DNA from: Notospermus geniculatus | Lineage: Eukaryota > Nemertea > Pilidiophora > Heteronemertea > Lineidae | Assembly: GCA_002633025.1 (NCBI GenBank) | Contig: NMRB01000697.1 | Span: forward strand, 45,656-109,655 | Reading direction: 5' to 3' | DNA: 64,000 nucleotides | Shown: one piece after another, positions 1 to 11,330 of the stretch | Numbering within the stretch: position 1 is the first letter of the stretch | Layout of the letters: the number at the start of each line of letters is the position of its first letter | Program-made: the position numbers and the translations under genes | The notes under the pieces: generated by a model | Told to the model about the DNA's origin: nothing | The model's database searches: none | What the model saw: the letters and a program-made list of their open reading frames with translations, nothing else

Positions 1-219
1 TTCCTCAGTGCGTACACGACCGTCGGGTAAATAGTCACTTCGATTCCATAAACATATAAGAACTTGCGGTTTAACTTCATACCAAACCAAAACCAACTCC
101 GATTTGGTGCAACAGCGTCCTGATTCGGTCCAATTCGGTGTTCTTATTTTATGAACCGATATCAATAGGCCAACATGCATGATGACATGTCTAATTCTTC
201 TCTGATCTCATCTTTTCAG

Positions 220-535
220 GTTCTGCTCCGCCACCAGGTGCCTATGATCCAAAGGTAAAGGAAAGTCATGTTCCTACTGCAAAACTTTCATACTCAAATG
301 CAGAGCGATTTAAAGAAACAAAGGGTAAGGAGTCCATTTTTATCAATGCACCCATCTTCAATTCATCAGCCAGATATTGTATTTTGTTTGAATAGAATTG
401 TCTTTATTCTATGGGGTGCACTTTCTTTTTCAGGTGCTGCCCCACCACCAGGTGCATATGACCCGAAGACAGCTGAAAAAGTCTCCTCCTTTTCCATATC
501 AAAATCAACTTCACGATGCAACAAAGATAAACAAG
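220..535 (+). CDS. HMMR: HMMR exons with tandem PPPGAYDPK motif
   Basis: Two consecutive exons, 220-324 and 434-535, each begin and end in phase 1 and each open with the same core, G-(S/A)-A-PPPGAYDPK. The first continues as VKESHVPTAKLSYSNAERFK, the second as TAEKVSSFSISKSTSRCNK. Human HMMR has this motif once (SPGAYD), followed by a segment like the first exon here. Equal phases at both ends let such an exon duplicate without breaking the frame, so a tandem exon duplication is the simple explanation. The PGAYD core resembles the PGPxxY repeats of SHIPPO/STPGR proteins, which are linked to microtubules; that link is only inference. Confidence 0.85.
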
Positions 536-3500
536 GTGTGTATTTGTAGATTACAACATCTCCAGATGAGTTCGCCACCATTTGATGACTCTTCTGCGTT
601 TCTGGCGGGCGGTAATTACCCACTTATCATTTGATCATTTGGGAATAGAATTGTTGACTCTGAATAATCTTCATTCCAGATGTTGTTTGTCCCAATGCAA
701 CCTTCTCCCATGCACCATCCAAGAAACTCTTCCAAGTTCCAGCTGCAGTAAGTATGAAATTGCTGCATCAGAATTTCTGTGTAAAGTTTTGTCTTGTAAA
801 TACATTGGTTTGAGCTGTGAAAATGACTGAACAACTGGATCATTGGCAGTTCTGATTATATTTTCAGCCCTTGTCGGTGAAAAAGACATCAGCCACTTCC
901 AAAGAAGATGCGGAGAAGATCAAGCAACTCTTGAGAGAGTTAGATGAAAAGGAGGAGCAGCTCCAAAATGCTAAGGACAAAGTTAACCAACTACAGGACC
1001 AGGTAGCTCAGTTACAAGAACCTGGGGGTCAAGTGGTTGTACTACAAAAAGAAGTCCAGGAAAAAACAGAGGCATTGTCTGAAATGGAACAAACTGTCGC
1101 TGATCTGAAGGCTGAAATCTCTGAGACATTAGGCTTAGTCCGCGATGGGGAGACGAAAATATCTGGTCTGCAAATTGAGGTGAATTGGAAAACAAACCAA
1201 ATTGAAGAACTTGAAGGTAAAGTTTCGCATTTTACGAAGGAGTTGGAGTCGAGTTCGAGTGCATTGGAAGAACAAGAGGAACTTGTGGAGTGCTTGAGGT
1301 CTGATCGGGACAGCCAGGGTGAGAAGTTGAAAGAACAGGAAGGAGTCCTTGCCAACCTGCGGATTGAGAATCAGTGGAAGACGAGTCAAGTTGCCGAATA
1401 TACTGAGAAGATTCAGACGTTGGAGAAAGACGTGGAGCAGAAGAGGGGCGTGTTGAAGAATCATGAAGAGCGCTTGGAGGCAGTGTACGAGGAATTGCAG
1501 CAGAAGACCGTGGTGATGCAGGATCTTGAAGTGAAGTTTGCTGCACAGGAAACTGAGTTGAAGGAAAAAGAGAGTCAGCTTGATGGGCTGAAAAACAAAA
1601 TTGGCACTTTGGAGAATGAGTTGGATTCGCGTCTTGCTGAAGTTAAGGAGTTTGAATCCCAGGTAGCATCACTTGAGAAGGAGGTTCAGGATAGTGGACA
1701 ACGAGTTGTCGTGTTGGAAGAGAAGATTGCCTCGATTGAAGGGGAGTTGTCTTTGAAGAATGACCTGCTGGATGACTGTTCCACGGAGATGACATCATTG
1801 AAAGAGAGTGTCAGGTATTTAGGACAGTTTTATGAAAGATTTTGAATTTGAATGAATTCTTACTCTTTGATGTGCCAAGAAATAAACTCAAGTGTGATAT
1901 GAGAATTTTAGAAAAATGACTGTTTTTTGGTTCTCTTTCAAATACGGAACTACTCTCCATTCCAAATCCCCTTGGCGCGAGGTTTATCAACGATAGCTCC
2001 GCAACGGCTGGGCCGATTTTGGTGAAACGTACGTCAATCGACTTGTCTTTCTTGGCGGTACAGCCATCATCACAGTCAATTTCCCGAAAAACGTGACAGA
2101 AAAAAGTTGTTTCACGAATCACCGTTTGTGCTGACGGCCGAAATGGCGGCCATTTTGAAATGACGCAATGCATCGCGCACGTGTAAACTGCACTGAACAG
2201 CATCGCGAAATGAAATGGGTTTTGAGAAAGAGATCCGTTATGCAGGCCTTACGCAAAAAATGAAGATAGCAGAAAGATACCGGCAAGAAAGACAAGTTTA
2301 TTGATGTACGGTATGTTGAATTTGGCCCAGCCGTTGAGGAGATATCGGCCGAAAACCTCGCGCCAAGGGGATTTGGAATGGAGAGTAGGCCTATTTCAGT
2401 TGCGTGGTCAATCTCACTTGTGATTTCTCCTTTCAGAGCCCTTGAAACTGAAGTGACGTCACTGAATGACCAACTCCAGAGTGAGAATGCTCGGTGCTTC
2501 CAGTTGGAACAAGAGGTTGTATCTTTACAGTACGAAGGGAGTCAACTCCGCAAGTAAGTTATCATTTCAAGGTCTGATATCTTTGATTTTGGAAAGCCTC
2601 AAATAACATCATTCGAATCAGTCCAAATGATTGTTTTTAGTGTTCTGACTTGGAAAGCTATGGCATTTGTGATTGAACTGAAGCGAAGCCATTGATTTTT
2701 CTCTAGGGATGGTTTCAATCCATCGTAATGTTCTCCATCCTACCAAACTTAACGAAGTCCACTGATTTCCAATCTTATTTCTTTTCTCCAGGTCTGAGGC
2801 TATCCTCAACAGTAATGTCAAATCAATCTTGGACAGGTATCAACACTTGGAAAAGGAACTGGGTAAGTTTTTTGGTGCAAAAATGTCAAACAAGAGATAA
2901 ACTTGAATATTCATTGTTTCAATGCCCCACTGGACCCCCACCATGTTGGTTTCGATGAAGATTTTGTGTGTGGGCACTCATCTGGTAGGCAAACCAAGAT
3001 GCAAATTTGCCCACTTGGCACCAGATATAACTGCAAGAAATCTGAGATGGCAGGGGTTGTCGAAACGATGAATAGAATACATGTAGATGCAATGAAAGAT
3101 GTGATTGATAGAGTCGATAAAAACTGATGTTTGTTTGCAGAACAAACGAAAAAAGAAGGCGAAGTGAAGGCAGAGAAGTTAGAAATGGAGTTGGTTGCAA
3201 GACGGAAGAGTTTAGATGGTGCTAGGAATCAGTTAGCATCTGTTGAGTCGGCTGAGAAGGAGATCATGCGTAGCATTGATATTTACATGGTGAGTTGGAT
3301 TATTGATGTTCCACTAAGCATCTCTCGCTTTGCAGCTGAAGTCCTTTATCTTTAAGGTGCTGCTACAAATGACTTTCCTCATGCCAGTTGAGTTGGCTAT
3401 CTTTGGGTGACTCAACTCTACAGAGAAAACTATGGGCAGTCGTTGTGTTGTTGGCCTCAGTGTTAGTTGCTAGGAAACCAACAATGGTGAACAGCCTGTT

Positions 3501-6500
3501 GAGGGCCAGTTCCCACTAGTTGACATGTCAATGGTCTGCGTCTTATATTTTTGAGCAGACCTCTTGATCGAATGAAGTTTGTTGATTCATGTCTCTGTTG
3601 CCTTTTTTTCTGACAGGAAGAGAAAAAAATTCTGTTGAAGGAGAAGGAGACGCTCGAGAAAAAGGTTGAAGCCCTGGAAGGAACCAGCGAGAGGTTACAG
3701 GAGTGCCAGGAACAGTTGAACAATGCAATCACAGAAAATCATGACTTGTTGGAAAAGACAGAAGAACTCGAACGAACAATGAAAAACATTCGTGACGATT
3801 TTGCCGACGAGAATGAGCAACTACACGACGACGTGACGCAGTTGACGAAATCGTGTCAGGGTCTTGAGGAACTCTCGAATAGATTACAAGTTGATTTGGT
3901 TACGGCGCAAGTCGACCGAGACACAATGAGAGTGAAATACGAACAGGAGATACTGCTGTTACGGAATTCGAAGACGGAATACGGTGGAATGGTTGAAAAG
4001 TTGGAAAAGAAGATGGCCGAGTTGGAAGACGAAAAGGCTGATTTAGTTGAAAGGGGCATTGATGTGGAGAGGGTTCAGGCCGAGAAAAATTCCTTGGAAG
4101 CTGAGCTCAGTGCATCACGACATGACTGGAAGCAGGAGAAGGCAAATTATGAGAGTGAAGTCACCGAGATGAATGAGACTGTTAATTTCCATAAGGAGGA
4201 GGTGGATAGACTTGTTAGACAGAAAGATGAGGTGAGAATTTTGGCCCCGCAGACATGAAACTTGCCACATCCAGCATCGGTTTGGGATTATGTTTCTCTC
4301 AGATGCAAAGGCATACTTCAGAAAATGTCTACACATTGAGAGCCTATGAAACTGAACACATCAGTCTTTTAGATGTACTTGCAGAATCTTTTGTCATCAT
4401 GGCTGCAGCCTAGCTCCTCGATAAACACTCCCCTCTTCAACTTTTTCTCGTTTCAGTTGGAGTCTAAACTGCAGCAGCAGATTGATGATCAGCGCTTGGA
4501 ATTCAACAAGTAAGTTAAGATATGATGCAGTCATTTTGGGCCGAATTCAAAAAGGGTCGACTTAGACGTGTGTAACTTCATTAAATGTACCACCCTTTAT
4601 GAATACGGCCCTTTATGTTCAATTTTTGTTTCTTTGTTCATTTGCACTGTTATGAAAGTAAGTTACTTGATGTTCTCCATGTCAGACACGATGGATGAAA
4701 ACTTCAGAATATTGAATACTTTATGGTCGTGTTCTTCCTGATACCAAATCCCGGGAAGGGAGCACACTAACCTTGTAAATCAGTTGGACTTCCCAAGTCT
4801 TAGGTGAGAGGCCTCAGGTTCAACAGTGCACCAGTTTTAAGAGCAAACATTTGGTGCGTTGACTTGGGTGCCGTTTAATCTCATCTGAAAACCTTAGTTT
4901 TAGAACTGCTGAATTCGGGAAGTTGTGTTTTAAGAAGTGGATACTCTGAGCTGGAGAACACCATCTTTGTTCATTTTGCACTCTTTAATAATCATTTGTT
5001 GACATTAACCACGTTCATATCGTTCTTATTTGGTTTTGTTGTCTAACACATTTTTCCTATTGTCTGTTTAGGAAACTGCGAGAGAAGCAACAAAAGTTAT
5101 TCCATTTGGAGGAAACTTTCCTTAGGTCAGTGGATTTAGCAGCAGTGACTCTTTGTCTGATAGTCATTGTCATTGCTTCAAGTCATGTTAATAATAAAAT
5201 ATGATGGAGGGACTAAACATGTAGGGCCGTATGTACCAAACAAAGATTATCTTGAACTCACGTTGAGCCACAACTTTTCCATTGTCACATCATGCCCTGG
5301 CAAACCTGAACAATAGAAAAGTTGTGGCTCAACCTGAGTTCAAGATAATCTTTGTTTGGTGCATACGGCCCGTAGAGTGCAACCTCAGTGATGGGATCGG
5401 ACCACATTATTTTAGTGGACCACTTTAGTCCAGTCCCATAAATTTCCATTAGCATGATCTCGGTGACAAGACCACCTCGGTACCCAGAACCAGGACCACT
5501 CAAATTGGCAGTTATAAAGACCAAAATTCACCAGTGACAGTAAACAAAGAAAAATGGAATGACCGTGTTTATGATGATCTAGATGATCAGACATGACAGA
5601 AGTTCCATATAGGCATCTCACCAGTAAGTTCTCGACCTGGTTGTAACGCCTAATACTGATGAGACCACCTCAACTATGTGGACCACTTGCTCCAGTGCCA
5701 TGGATGGTCCACTAACTGAGGTTCCACTGTACAAAGATCCACTGTATCAGTTACCGGTAACTCTGTGAAACTTAATGTTGGAGGCTTCTTTTTATCCACT
5801 CCATTAATGTTATCATTTCAGATTCAAGTGTGACAGTGAGAAAGCTCTCCTTGAGAAAGAGCAGAATTTGACCAAGCAAGAGGAACGGTACGAACAGATC
5901 GTATCTTCGCTGGAAGAACAGATAAACAGCGTGCAGCCCGAGGAGTTGATAGAGGAGGCTCGGCATTGGCAACGATTGTATGAGGAGCTACAGGCTAAAG
6001 TTCAGCCATTTCAGGTTGGTAGAGTGAGGAGAAATTTTAATACAGTCAACGTCGCCTATGACGTACTGATTGGGACCAGCAATTTTTGTCCGTTATATGC
6101 AAAGTCTGTTATAAACATATGGCCGATGCATTGTTTGTTGCCCGATTGCAACGGGGCCGGGACTTCCAGTTTCAGTACGTTATAGGCGATTGTCCGGTAT
6201 ATGCAAGGCAGGCCGTTGTATGCGACGTTGACTGTATACCCTATTGATTAAGAAGTAGACCGACAGGAAAGAATAGAAACTGCTTATTGTGAGAGACTGT
6301 CAGAGACTTCTCAACTTAAAATTCATGGACATTTCTCTCTATTCTTTAGGAACAGCTTGATGCTTATGAACTTGAACGCAACGCCTTGCTCGGTCTCGCA
6401 AAGGATTCCCGATCCGAAATCGACAAGCTAAGCAAAGACTATGCCAAGGTTCTCGGGCACCAGAACCACAAACAGAAAATCCATCACATCCTCAAACTGA

Positions 6501-7549
6501 AGGAAGACAGCAACCGTATGAAACATGTAGGTGTCGATTTGGTCGTTGGTCATACCTTTCTTTCCTGTGGTTAGGCAAGTCTGCGAAATGGAGATCGGTT
6601 ATTTCAGAGAATCTCGTGGGCATTCAAGATTTGACACCTCTCCATGTGAGAGTGTTCTAGTGCAAATTGATTCTCTGTGGGAAACTTGGCCATGGAAAGT
6701 TGTGGGCAGTTGTTTGTATCATTGGTCTTTGACAAAACTAGCATGCAGGCGAGCCTTTGTGAATGGGTTTGCTTTGGACTAGAATTGCTGTTTCATCATC
6801 TTGAACAAATGCTGTGTTTTGCCAGGAAACATGACCCAGCTATGACCGAACGTTGCCTGGTGCTTTAGCATTCTCTCTTTTACCAACAGGAAGTTGCAGA
6901 TCTAAAGTCACAAAACATGAAGTTGAAACATCAGAATCAGAAACTTGAAGATCGTCTAGCGCATGCGGAAGGTCGCCGACGCTTTGACCCCAAGAAAGCA
7001 TTCAACTATAATATCAACAAAGAGAACCCCGTGACACCGGACAAGTCAAAGAGTAATCCAGGGACTCCTAAATCCAGGCGGAGAGAGTCCTGCAGTCTCC
7101 CAACAACTCCTCAACGTGCACTGATGAATGGTAGGGCTAATTCTCAAATTTGCAGATCTGCGCACTTCCGCCGAAATCTCAACCAGAACCTCGATCTGAA
7201 ACCGGCTGACGTGACGCCGTCCATGATTCAGAAATGGTAGACTCTGACGCAACGTCTTCGACGTCACTGTCGTGGGGTTGTCTGCGTCATGTCATTCAGT
7301 TTCAGACCGAGGTTGTGGTTGAGATTTTGGCGGAAGTGCGCAGATCTTTGTCGTTTACTATTTACTCGCATTTCTCTTCCAACTCAGTGAGCCATGGATT
7401 GAAACAACCTGAACCTTAGGTCTTCCTTCAGATACTGTTTTTACTTTGACATACAGATAGATGTATTTTGAGTTGTAGTTGTTGAAATCTTTGAACAAGT
7501 CAACAGTTCCTCATTATATTTGTTCTTTTCTGCAGGGAACCGGATTTGA
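220..7549 (+). CDS. HMMR: HMMR / RHAMM, hyaluronan-mediated motility receptor (5' partial, spliced)
   Basis: Spindle and centrosome coiled-coil protein that binds microtubules and, in vertebrates, TPX2 and dynein complexes. Exons read: 220-324, 434-535, 680-747, 868-1814, 2437-2553, 2792-2862, 3141-3289, 3617-4231, 4457-4509, 5072-5125, 5822-6014, 6350-6526, 6890-7130, 7536-7549. All have AG/GT borders and phases that join without a break, giving about 967 residues; human HMMR is about 725. The N terminus has two PPPGAYDPK motifs, matching the human SPGAYD motif. The middle is heptad-rich coiled coil. The C terminus is diagnostic: WQRLYEELQAKVQPFQ, then LGHQNHKQKIHHILKLK and FDPKKAF, each closely matching the human protein. 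The start-codon exon is not seen and probably lies before the window. The stop is TGA at 7547-7549 in the last short exon. The identification is firm; individual exon edges are read by eye. Confidence 0.93.
1953..2385. mobile_element. 433-bp fold-back MITE in HMMR intron (CTCTCCATTCC family)
   Basis: The element has long terminal inverted repeats: the left end reads CTCTCCATTCCAAATCCCCT and the right end is its reverse complement, both running on through GGCGCGAGGTTTATC-like sequence (the match is looser at the right end). It is flanked by TA at 1951-1952 and 2386-2387. A second copy, also 433 bp, lies at 52,646-53,078 in CEP135. No transposase frame is present, so it is non-autonomous. The TA target suggests the Tc1/mariner group. 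Confidence 0.85.
5224..5372. mobile_element. 149-bp near-perfect hairpin element in HMMR intron
   Basis: The left arm starts GGGCCGTATGTACCAAACAA and the right arm is its reverse complement with few changes. Arms are about 60 bp around a loop of about 25 bp. TA flanks it at 5222-5223 and 5373-5374. It is a MITE with no coding capacity. Confidence 0.8.
5375..5729. mobile_element. TIR element with Tigger-like ends in HMMR intron
   Basis: The left end reads GAGTGCAACCTCAGTGATGG; the right end, reverse complemented, reads CAGTGGAACCTCAGTTAGTG. TA lies on both sides (5373-5374 and 5730-5731), and the left TA is shared with the neighbouring hairpin element, so two elements sit back to back. The CAGTGGAACCTC end is typical of pogo/Tigger-type MITEs. 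Confidence 0.65.
5822..7130 (+). CDS. HMMR: HMMR conserved C-terminal exons (centrosome-targeting region)
   Basis: Exons 5822-6014, 6350-6526 and 6890-7130. The first ends in YEELQAKVQPFQ. The second carries DYAKVLGHQNHKQKIHHILK, the basic leucine-zipper-like segment that targets vertebrate HMMR to the centrosome. The third carries RRRFDPKKAFNYNINKENP, followed by three TP sites (VTPDK, GTPKS, TTPQR). The KEN tripeptide lies at the same place as SKENF in the human protein and could act as an APC/C degron. The exon ends at 7130 before GTAGGG; joining to 7536 gives the tail NGNRI and a stop. Confidence 0.9.
7154..7347. mobile_element. Fold-back MITE in last HMMR intron (AGATCTGCGCAC family)
   Basis: Inverted arms of about 50 bp start with AGATCTGCGCACTTCCGCCG. 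Two longer relatives lie in CEP135 at about 52,391-52,595 and 53,537-53,741. The element fills the intron right after the exon ending at 7130. If that intron were retained, the reading frame would run into the MITE and stop at 7240. Confidence 0.8.
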
Positions 7550-8890
7550 ACACAATGGTGCCTTGGTTTGTTCATGCGATTTGAAACTGGGAATCAACTG
7601 CAGTGATTCCAAAGAGAGAGAGCTGGCGGAACAGGAAAAGTGTCCGACTTCAGAGGTGGGGGATGGTCGATATGAACTTGTGCGTTCTGTGTACATCTGC
7701 TTGAGAATTATGGCCTGATACATTAAGAAATGCCTTGTGCTTTGAACTTACAAAGACATGTACTGTGCGTTTTTGATCTCTTGAGTTATGACCATGATGC
7801 ATATGAACATGTATTACTGAACTTTGTTAGATTTGCATTACTTGGAATAGGTCTGCTCTGGAAGTTCAAATACCATGTGGCCTTGAAGTTTTGAATTACG
7901 ATGACACGTGTGAACAAACATTGACTGAACCAAATTAGATTTGTACGATCAATTTTTTGCCAGACACGAAACTATAACACCTGCTGTCGAGTATCATGTT
8001 CCCGACTGGGAGAACTAAACACAACTTAGAGTCATGTCAGTGACTCTCAAGTGTTGGCAACCTCTCGGTATTCTCTCAATCTTTGTAAACATATAAGTGT
8101 CATAACTTACTGTTTTTTATGTTGCCTTAGTTTGTATCATGTATATATTTTACATTTTATTGTGCATGCTGTACATAGAACTTGAACTTGTGTGTGTTTG
8201 CAAATTATGTGCGTCCTTATAATAATTGTTGGTGTGAGTGAATTGGTACAATGTATACTCATGATTGATTGTTGATGTTTGGTTCTCATTTGTGACCCAC
8301 TCCAGCAAAAGCAGACGCTTGTCATAACAGTGGAAAGGGTTAATGGTTATATGACACAATAGCTGAAAATGAACGTGCTGTGGGTATTCAATAGTGGCGG
8401 ACAGCAGTGATAATAGTTAAATAAACTGACAACCAATGATCTCTTGCGTCAACCGCCATCTTTTGCTGGAGCTGGTCACATTTACATGTTGACTCTCATT
8501 TCGAACTGACTCGCATTTATGTACGGTATTCACGGCGTGCGTTTGTATATACATGTATCTGTATGTGTAGGGTTAGTAATAAGAAACTTGAGCTGCCAGA
8601 GAATAGCGAACCCAGCCCATGTCTGTAACTTGCCTCGCTGCCTGGTTAATGCACTCAAGCTACCACCCCAGAAAACTGTATTTTGCCAGGACTGCTTGTG
8701 TCACAGAAAATATGCTCATTTGGTGCTGTTTTCATGGACCATAACGACAGTTTATTGGTACATAAGTCATTTGTTAGCAATGCTACTCGCTTTGCATAAT
8801 ACCATTTCATTCTGTCATACACTTGGTAGGTGTAATTCACAAAATACGTAATGAAATCCATGTCTGTTTCTAGAAGCATGTCAATAAAAG
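7550..8890 (+). other. HMMR: HMMR 3' untranslated region (extent uncertain)
   Basis: There is no gene-like frame after the HMMR stop. AATAAA occurs at 8421-8426, inside a MITE, and at 8883-8888. Either could be the poly(A) signal; the sequence alone does not decide. Confidence 0.4.
8291..8480. mobile_element. TGTGACC-family MITE, copy 1
   Basis: Starts TGTGACCCACTCCAGCAAAA and ends with the inverted TTTTGCTGGAGCTGGTCACA. It shares its interior (GGGTTAA, CACAATAGCTGAAA, GGACAGCAGTGATAATAG) with the copy at 44,666-44,851. Confidence 0.8.
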
Positions 8891-9165
8891 TAGACTGGTG
8901 CATTTTTAGTGTGACGTAGTGAGGAAATCGCTTGTATTTGTAGCATTCTGTACATAAGAATTGGAACTGTGTAATTTGCATGTAGCATTAACAATCCACA
9001 TGGAATTTGTCATACCCCTCTAGGATCTCATTTTCAAAGCCTCCATGCTTCATGAAAGGCTTGCGTGACAAGAAGCAATGCCTTTACTTAGCCATAGAAA
9101 TATGTCAACCTGTTTGTGGAAGTGCAGTTGTTGTAGATGAAGTCCCAAGGCCTATACTAGATGTA

Positions 9166-9525
9166 TGTGACCCACTCTAGCAAAACCAGTCGCATGTCGC
9201 TCAGAAGGTGAGCCCAGAGCTAGGAATCCACTGCTGATTGCCAACTGAAATTGACCACATCTTCGCCATTGGTGGAAATCACGTCCAACGAGTACACTAA
9301 GCTGATCGAGGGCCCAGTTGCAAAGCAAGTTGCAATGCAAAATCAGCTTGAAAACCAATGGTGGATTCCTAGTTTCAACGAACTAAGACGACACCAGGGG
9401 AGAATGGAAGACATAGATTGTTTCAGATTTCAAAATAGACAGATAATATTGAAACTGACAAACATTTGGTCTCAACCTGCCAAGCTAAGAGCGACATGCG
9501 ACTGGTTTTGCCAGAACGGGTCACA
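9166..9525. mobile_element. TGTGACC-family MITE, copy 2 (longer)
   Basis: Starts TGTGACCCACTCTAGCAAAA and ends TTTTGCCAGAACGGGTCACA. Arms continue as CCAGTCGCATGTCGCT and its inverse. The interior differs from the other two copies and includes a small frame that is not a recognisable gene. Confidence 0.75.
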
Positions 9526-10055
9526 TATCTGTCTTCTGTCTCTCACTTGCTCTTTTACTGTCATTCACTCCCTCTCTCTCTCCCCCTCTCACTCCCTCTC
9601 CCAGCTCATTGAAGCTGCACCTCCAACACGATCCATGTCTTCCTTAACGAGGCAGCAAATCTTGCTCATTTGTACTGGATAATCATTGACACAGTTTATT
9701 TAAATTCATCATTATAGTGGCATTTTTTGATATCGTTTAGCTGTATCTCCTCTTCAATAATTCTTGTTTTGATATACTGGTATACATTTTTGACTTTCTA
9801 ACTTTTCTATAATCAGCCTCCAGAGATGTAAGATAAATTTCTTAGCTAAGATACATGTGTTTGTTTTGTTTCTCACTTTCGAATGTGAAGTTCCCACGGT
9901 CAAACAAAACCCGTGTCATCCCAAGCGGAACGTCCATTCCATTACGATTCAGCAGGCTGACACGGGTATAAAGCCGGGTGTACGTCGCACTTGCAACTGG
10001 AAGCAACTGATCAGCTCAGTCGCTGGTGATGTACGTGCTGTGTTCATGCGGAACG

Positions 10056-10248
10056 TTAAAGCGAATCGAAAGCGGATTTTGTTTACATTTGGATGGTGTT
10101 TTTTTAAACAGAAAATTCAGCCAATCAGAATGCACGAAAATTTCTTTTGTTGATATTGTGGAGAAGTTTGTTTACATTTTCCCCAAAAATTCGTCCCCTT
10201 TCAAATTCTATTTCTAAATCAAATTTTTTCGCTTTTGATTCGCTTTAA
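10056..10248. mobile_element. TTAA-flanked 193-bp MITE
   Basis: Begins TTAAAGCGAATCGAAAGCGG and ends with the inverse CGCTTTTGATTCGCTTTAA. TTAA at both edges is the target-site signature of piggyBac-type elements. The interior is AT-rich and non-coding. Confidence 0.6.
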
Positions 10249-10516
10249 GTACCCCTGCATATGCGTTGTGCATCATGTTTAAAAAAATAGCGCCGTGTAG
10301 GGGTTATTCGCGTGCGCTCATGCGGAACGTTAAGCACCCCTGCATATGCGTTGTGCGTCATGTTTTAAAAAAAAGCGCCGTGTAGGGGTTATTCGCGTGC
10401 GCTCATGCGGAACGTTAAGGACCCCTGCATATGCGTTGTGCGTCATGTTTTAAAAAATAGCGCCGTGTAGGGGTTATTCGCGTGCGCTCATGCGGAACGT
10501 TAAGGACCCCTGCANC
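10249..10516 (+). repeat. 85-bp tandem satellite, about 3.1 copies, cut by an assembly joint
   Basis: Units start at 10249, 10334, 10419 and 10504, each with (A/G)CCCCTGCATATGCG near its start and CATGCGGAACGTTAAG near its end. The last unit is interrupted by a single n at 10515, so the true array may be longer. Confidence 0.9.
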
Positions 10517-10661
10517 CTACAAATTTTACAACATGAACAAGTCCATCAATCTAAAAGATGTTGAACAAAGCCACACCACAAACATTACAAGAAAAATAAA
10601 GATGGCCAAGAAAACCGTGGCATTGTTAAGATCGTTCACAGCGGTGAAGTCATTGGAAACC

Positions 10662-10769
10662 AGGCCTTGTGTTTTGAGGTGAGTGAAAAACTGCTCACCT
10701 GAGAACAACAGAGTTTTCTACTGTTCTCAGGCGAGCAGTTTCCACTCACCTCAAAACACAAGGCTTGGG
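10662..10769. repeat. Long hairpin of about 108 bp
   Basis: The left arm reads AGGCCTTGTGTTTTGAGGTG and continues into CTGCTCACCTGAGAACA. The right arm is the inverse and ends CCTCAAAACACAAGGCTT. The loop is only a few bases. It could be a MITE or a folded transcript; no evidence here separates these. Confidence 0.75.
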
Positions 10770-10894
10770 AAAACTGATCCTACACTAACACTTGCCATGA
10801 GATTGATTGGTGATAACCCAGGTGTGATGACATCTCTTTCAAACATGTTGGCAGTGACATGATTTACAAAAGGTAGTGGTAGCAGAGATAAAAC

Positions 10895-11221
10895 ACTTCA
10901 CGGCAGTGAGAGATCAAATCAAACACACCAAGGCAGTGAAAGAGATAACATCATGACAGGCACAGACATAACAGTAACACCATGGCAGTGACAGAGATAA
11001 CACCAAGGCAGTGACAGAGATACCATAAGGCACTGACTGAGACAAACCATGGCAGTGACAGATAACACTATAGCAGTGACAGAGATAACACCATGGCAGT
11101 GACAGAGATAACACCATGGCAGTGACAGAGATAACATAAGGCACTGACTGAGACAAACCATGGCAGTGACAGAAAACACTATAGCAGTGACAGAGATAAC
11201 ACCATGGCAGTGACAGAGATG
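10895..11221 (+). repeat. 23-bp minisatellite
   Basis: Degenerate tandem repeats of GCAGTGACAGAGATAACACC plus ATG, with some units shortened or altered to GCACTGACTGAGACAAACC. The units are too regular in spacing and too degenerate between blocks for a CRISPR array, and this is an animal genome. Confidence 0.85.
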
Positions 11222-11225
11222 GCTG

Positions 11226-11330
11226 GTATTCATAAAACCTAGCAAATGCTTTTTCTTTGAGTTTTTAGTACATTAACATCAGACTTCACAGTGCAAATCT
11301 TAAGTAAAAGCTTTTGCTAACTTTATGAAT
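11226..11330. mobile_element. TTCATAAA-type short MITE, copy 1
   Basis: Arms GTATTCATAAAACCTAGCAA and the inverse TTTGCTAACTTTATGAATAC. A relative at 59,680-59,783 shares both ends and the internal word GCAAATCTTAAGTAA. Confidence 0.7.

Noticed and set aside
7131-7240. HMMR coding sequence continuing to a stop at 7,240
   Set aside because: This part is the arm of a MITE also found in CEP135, and a splice from 7,130 to 7,536 keeps the frame and ends the protein. Kept only as a possible retained-intron form.
9251-9682. 143-codon plus-strand frame
   Set aside because: Most of it lies inside a TGTGACC-family MITE; no domain and no splice context.
10895-11221. CRISPR-like array
   Set aside because: Animal genome; repeats are contiguous 23-bp minisatellite units without unique spacers.
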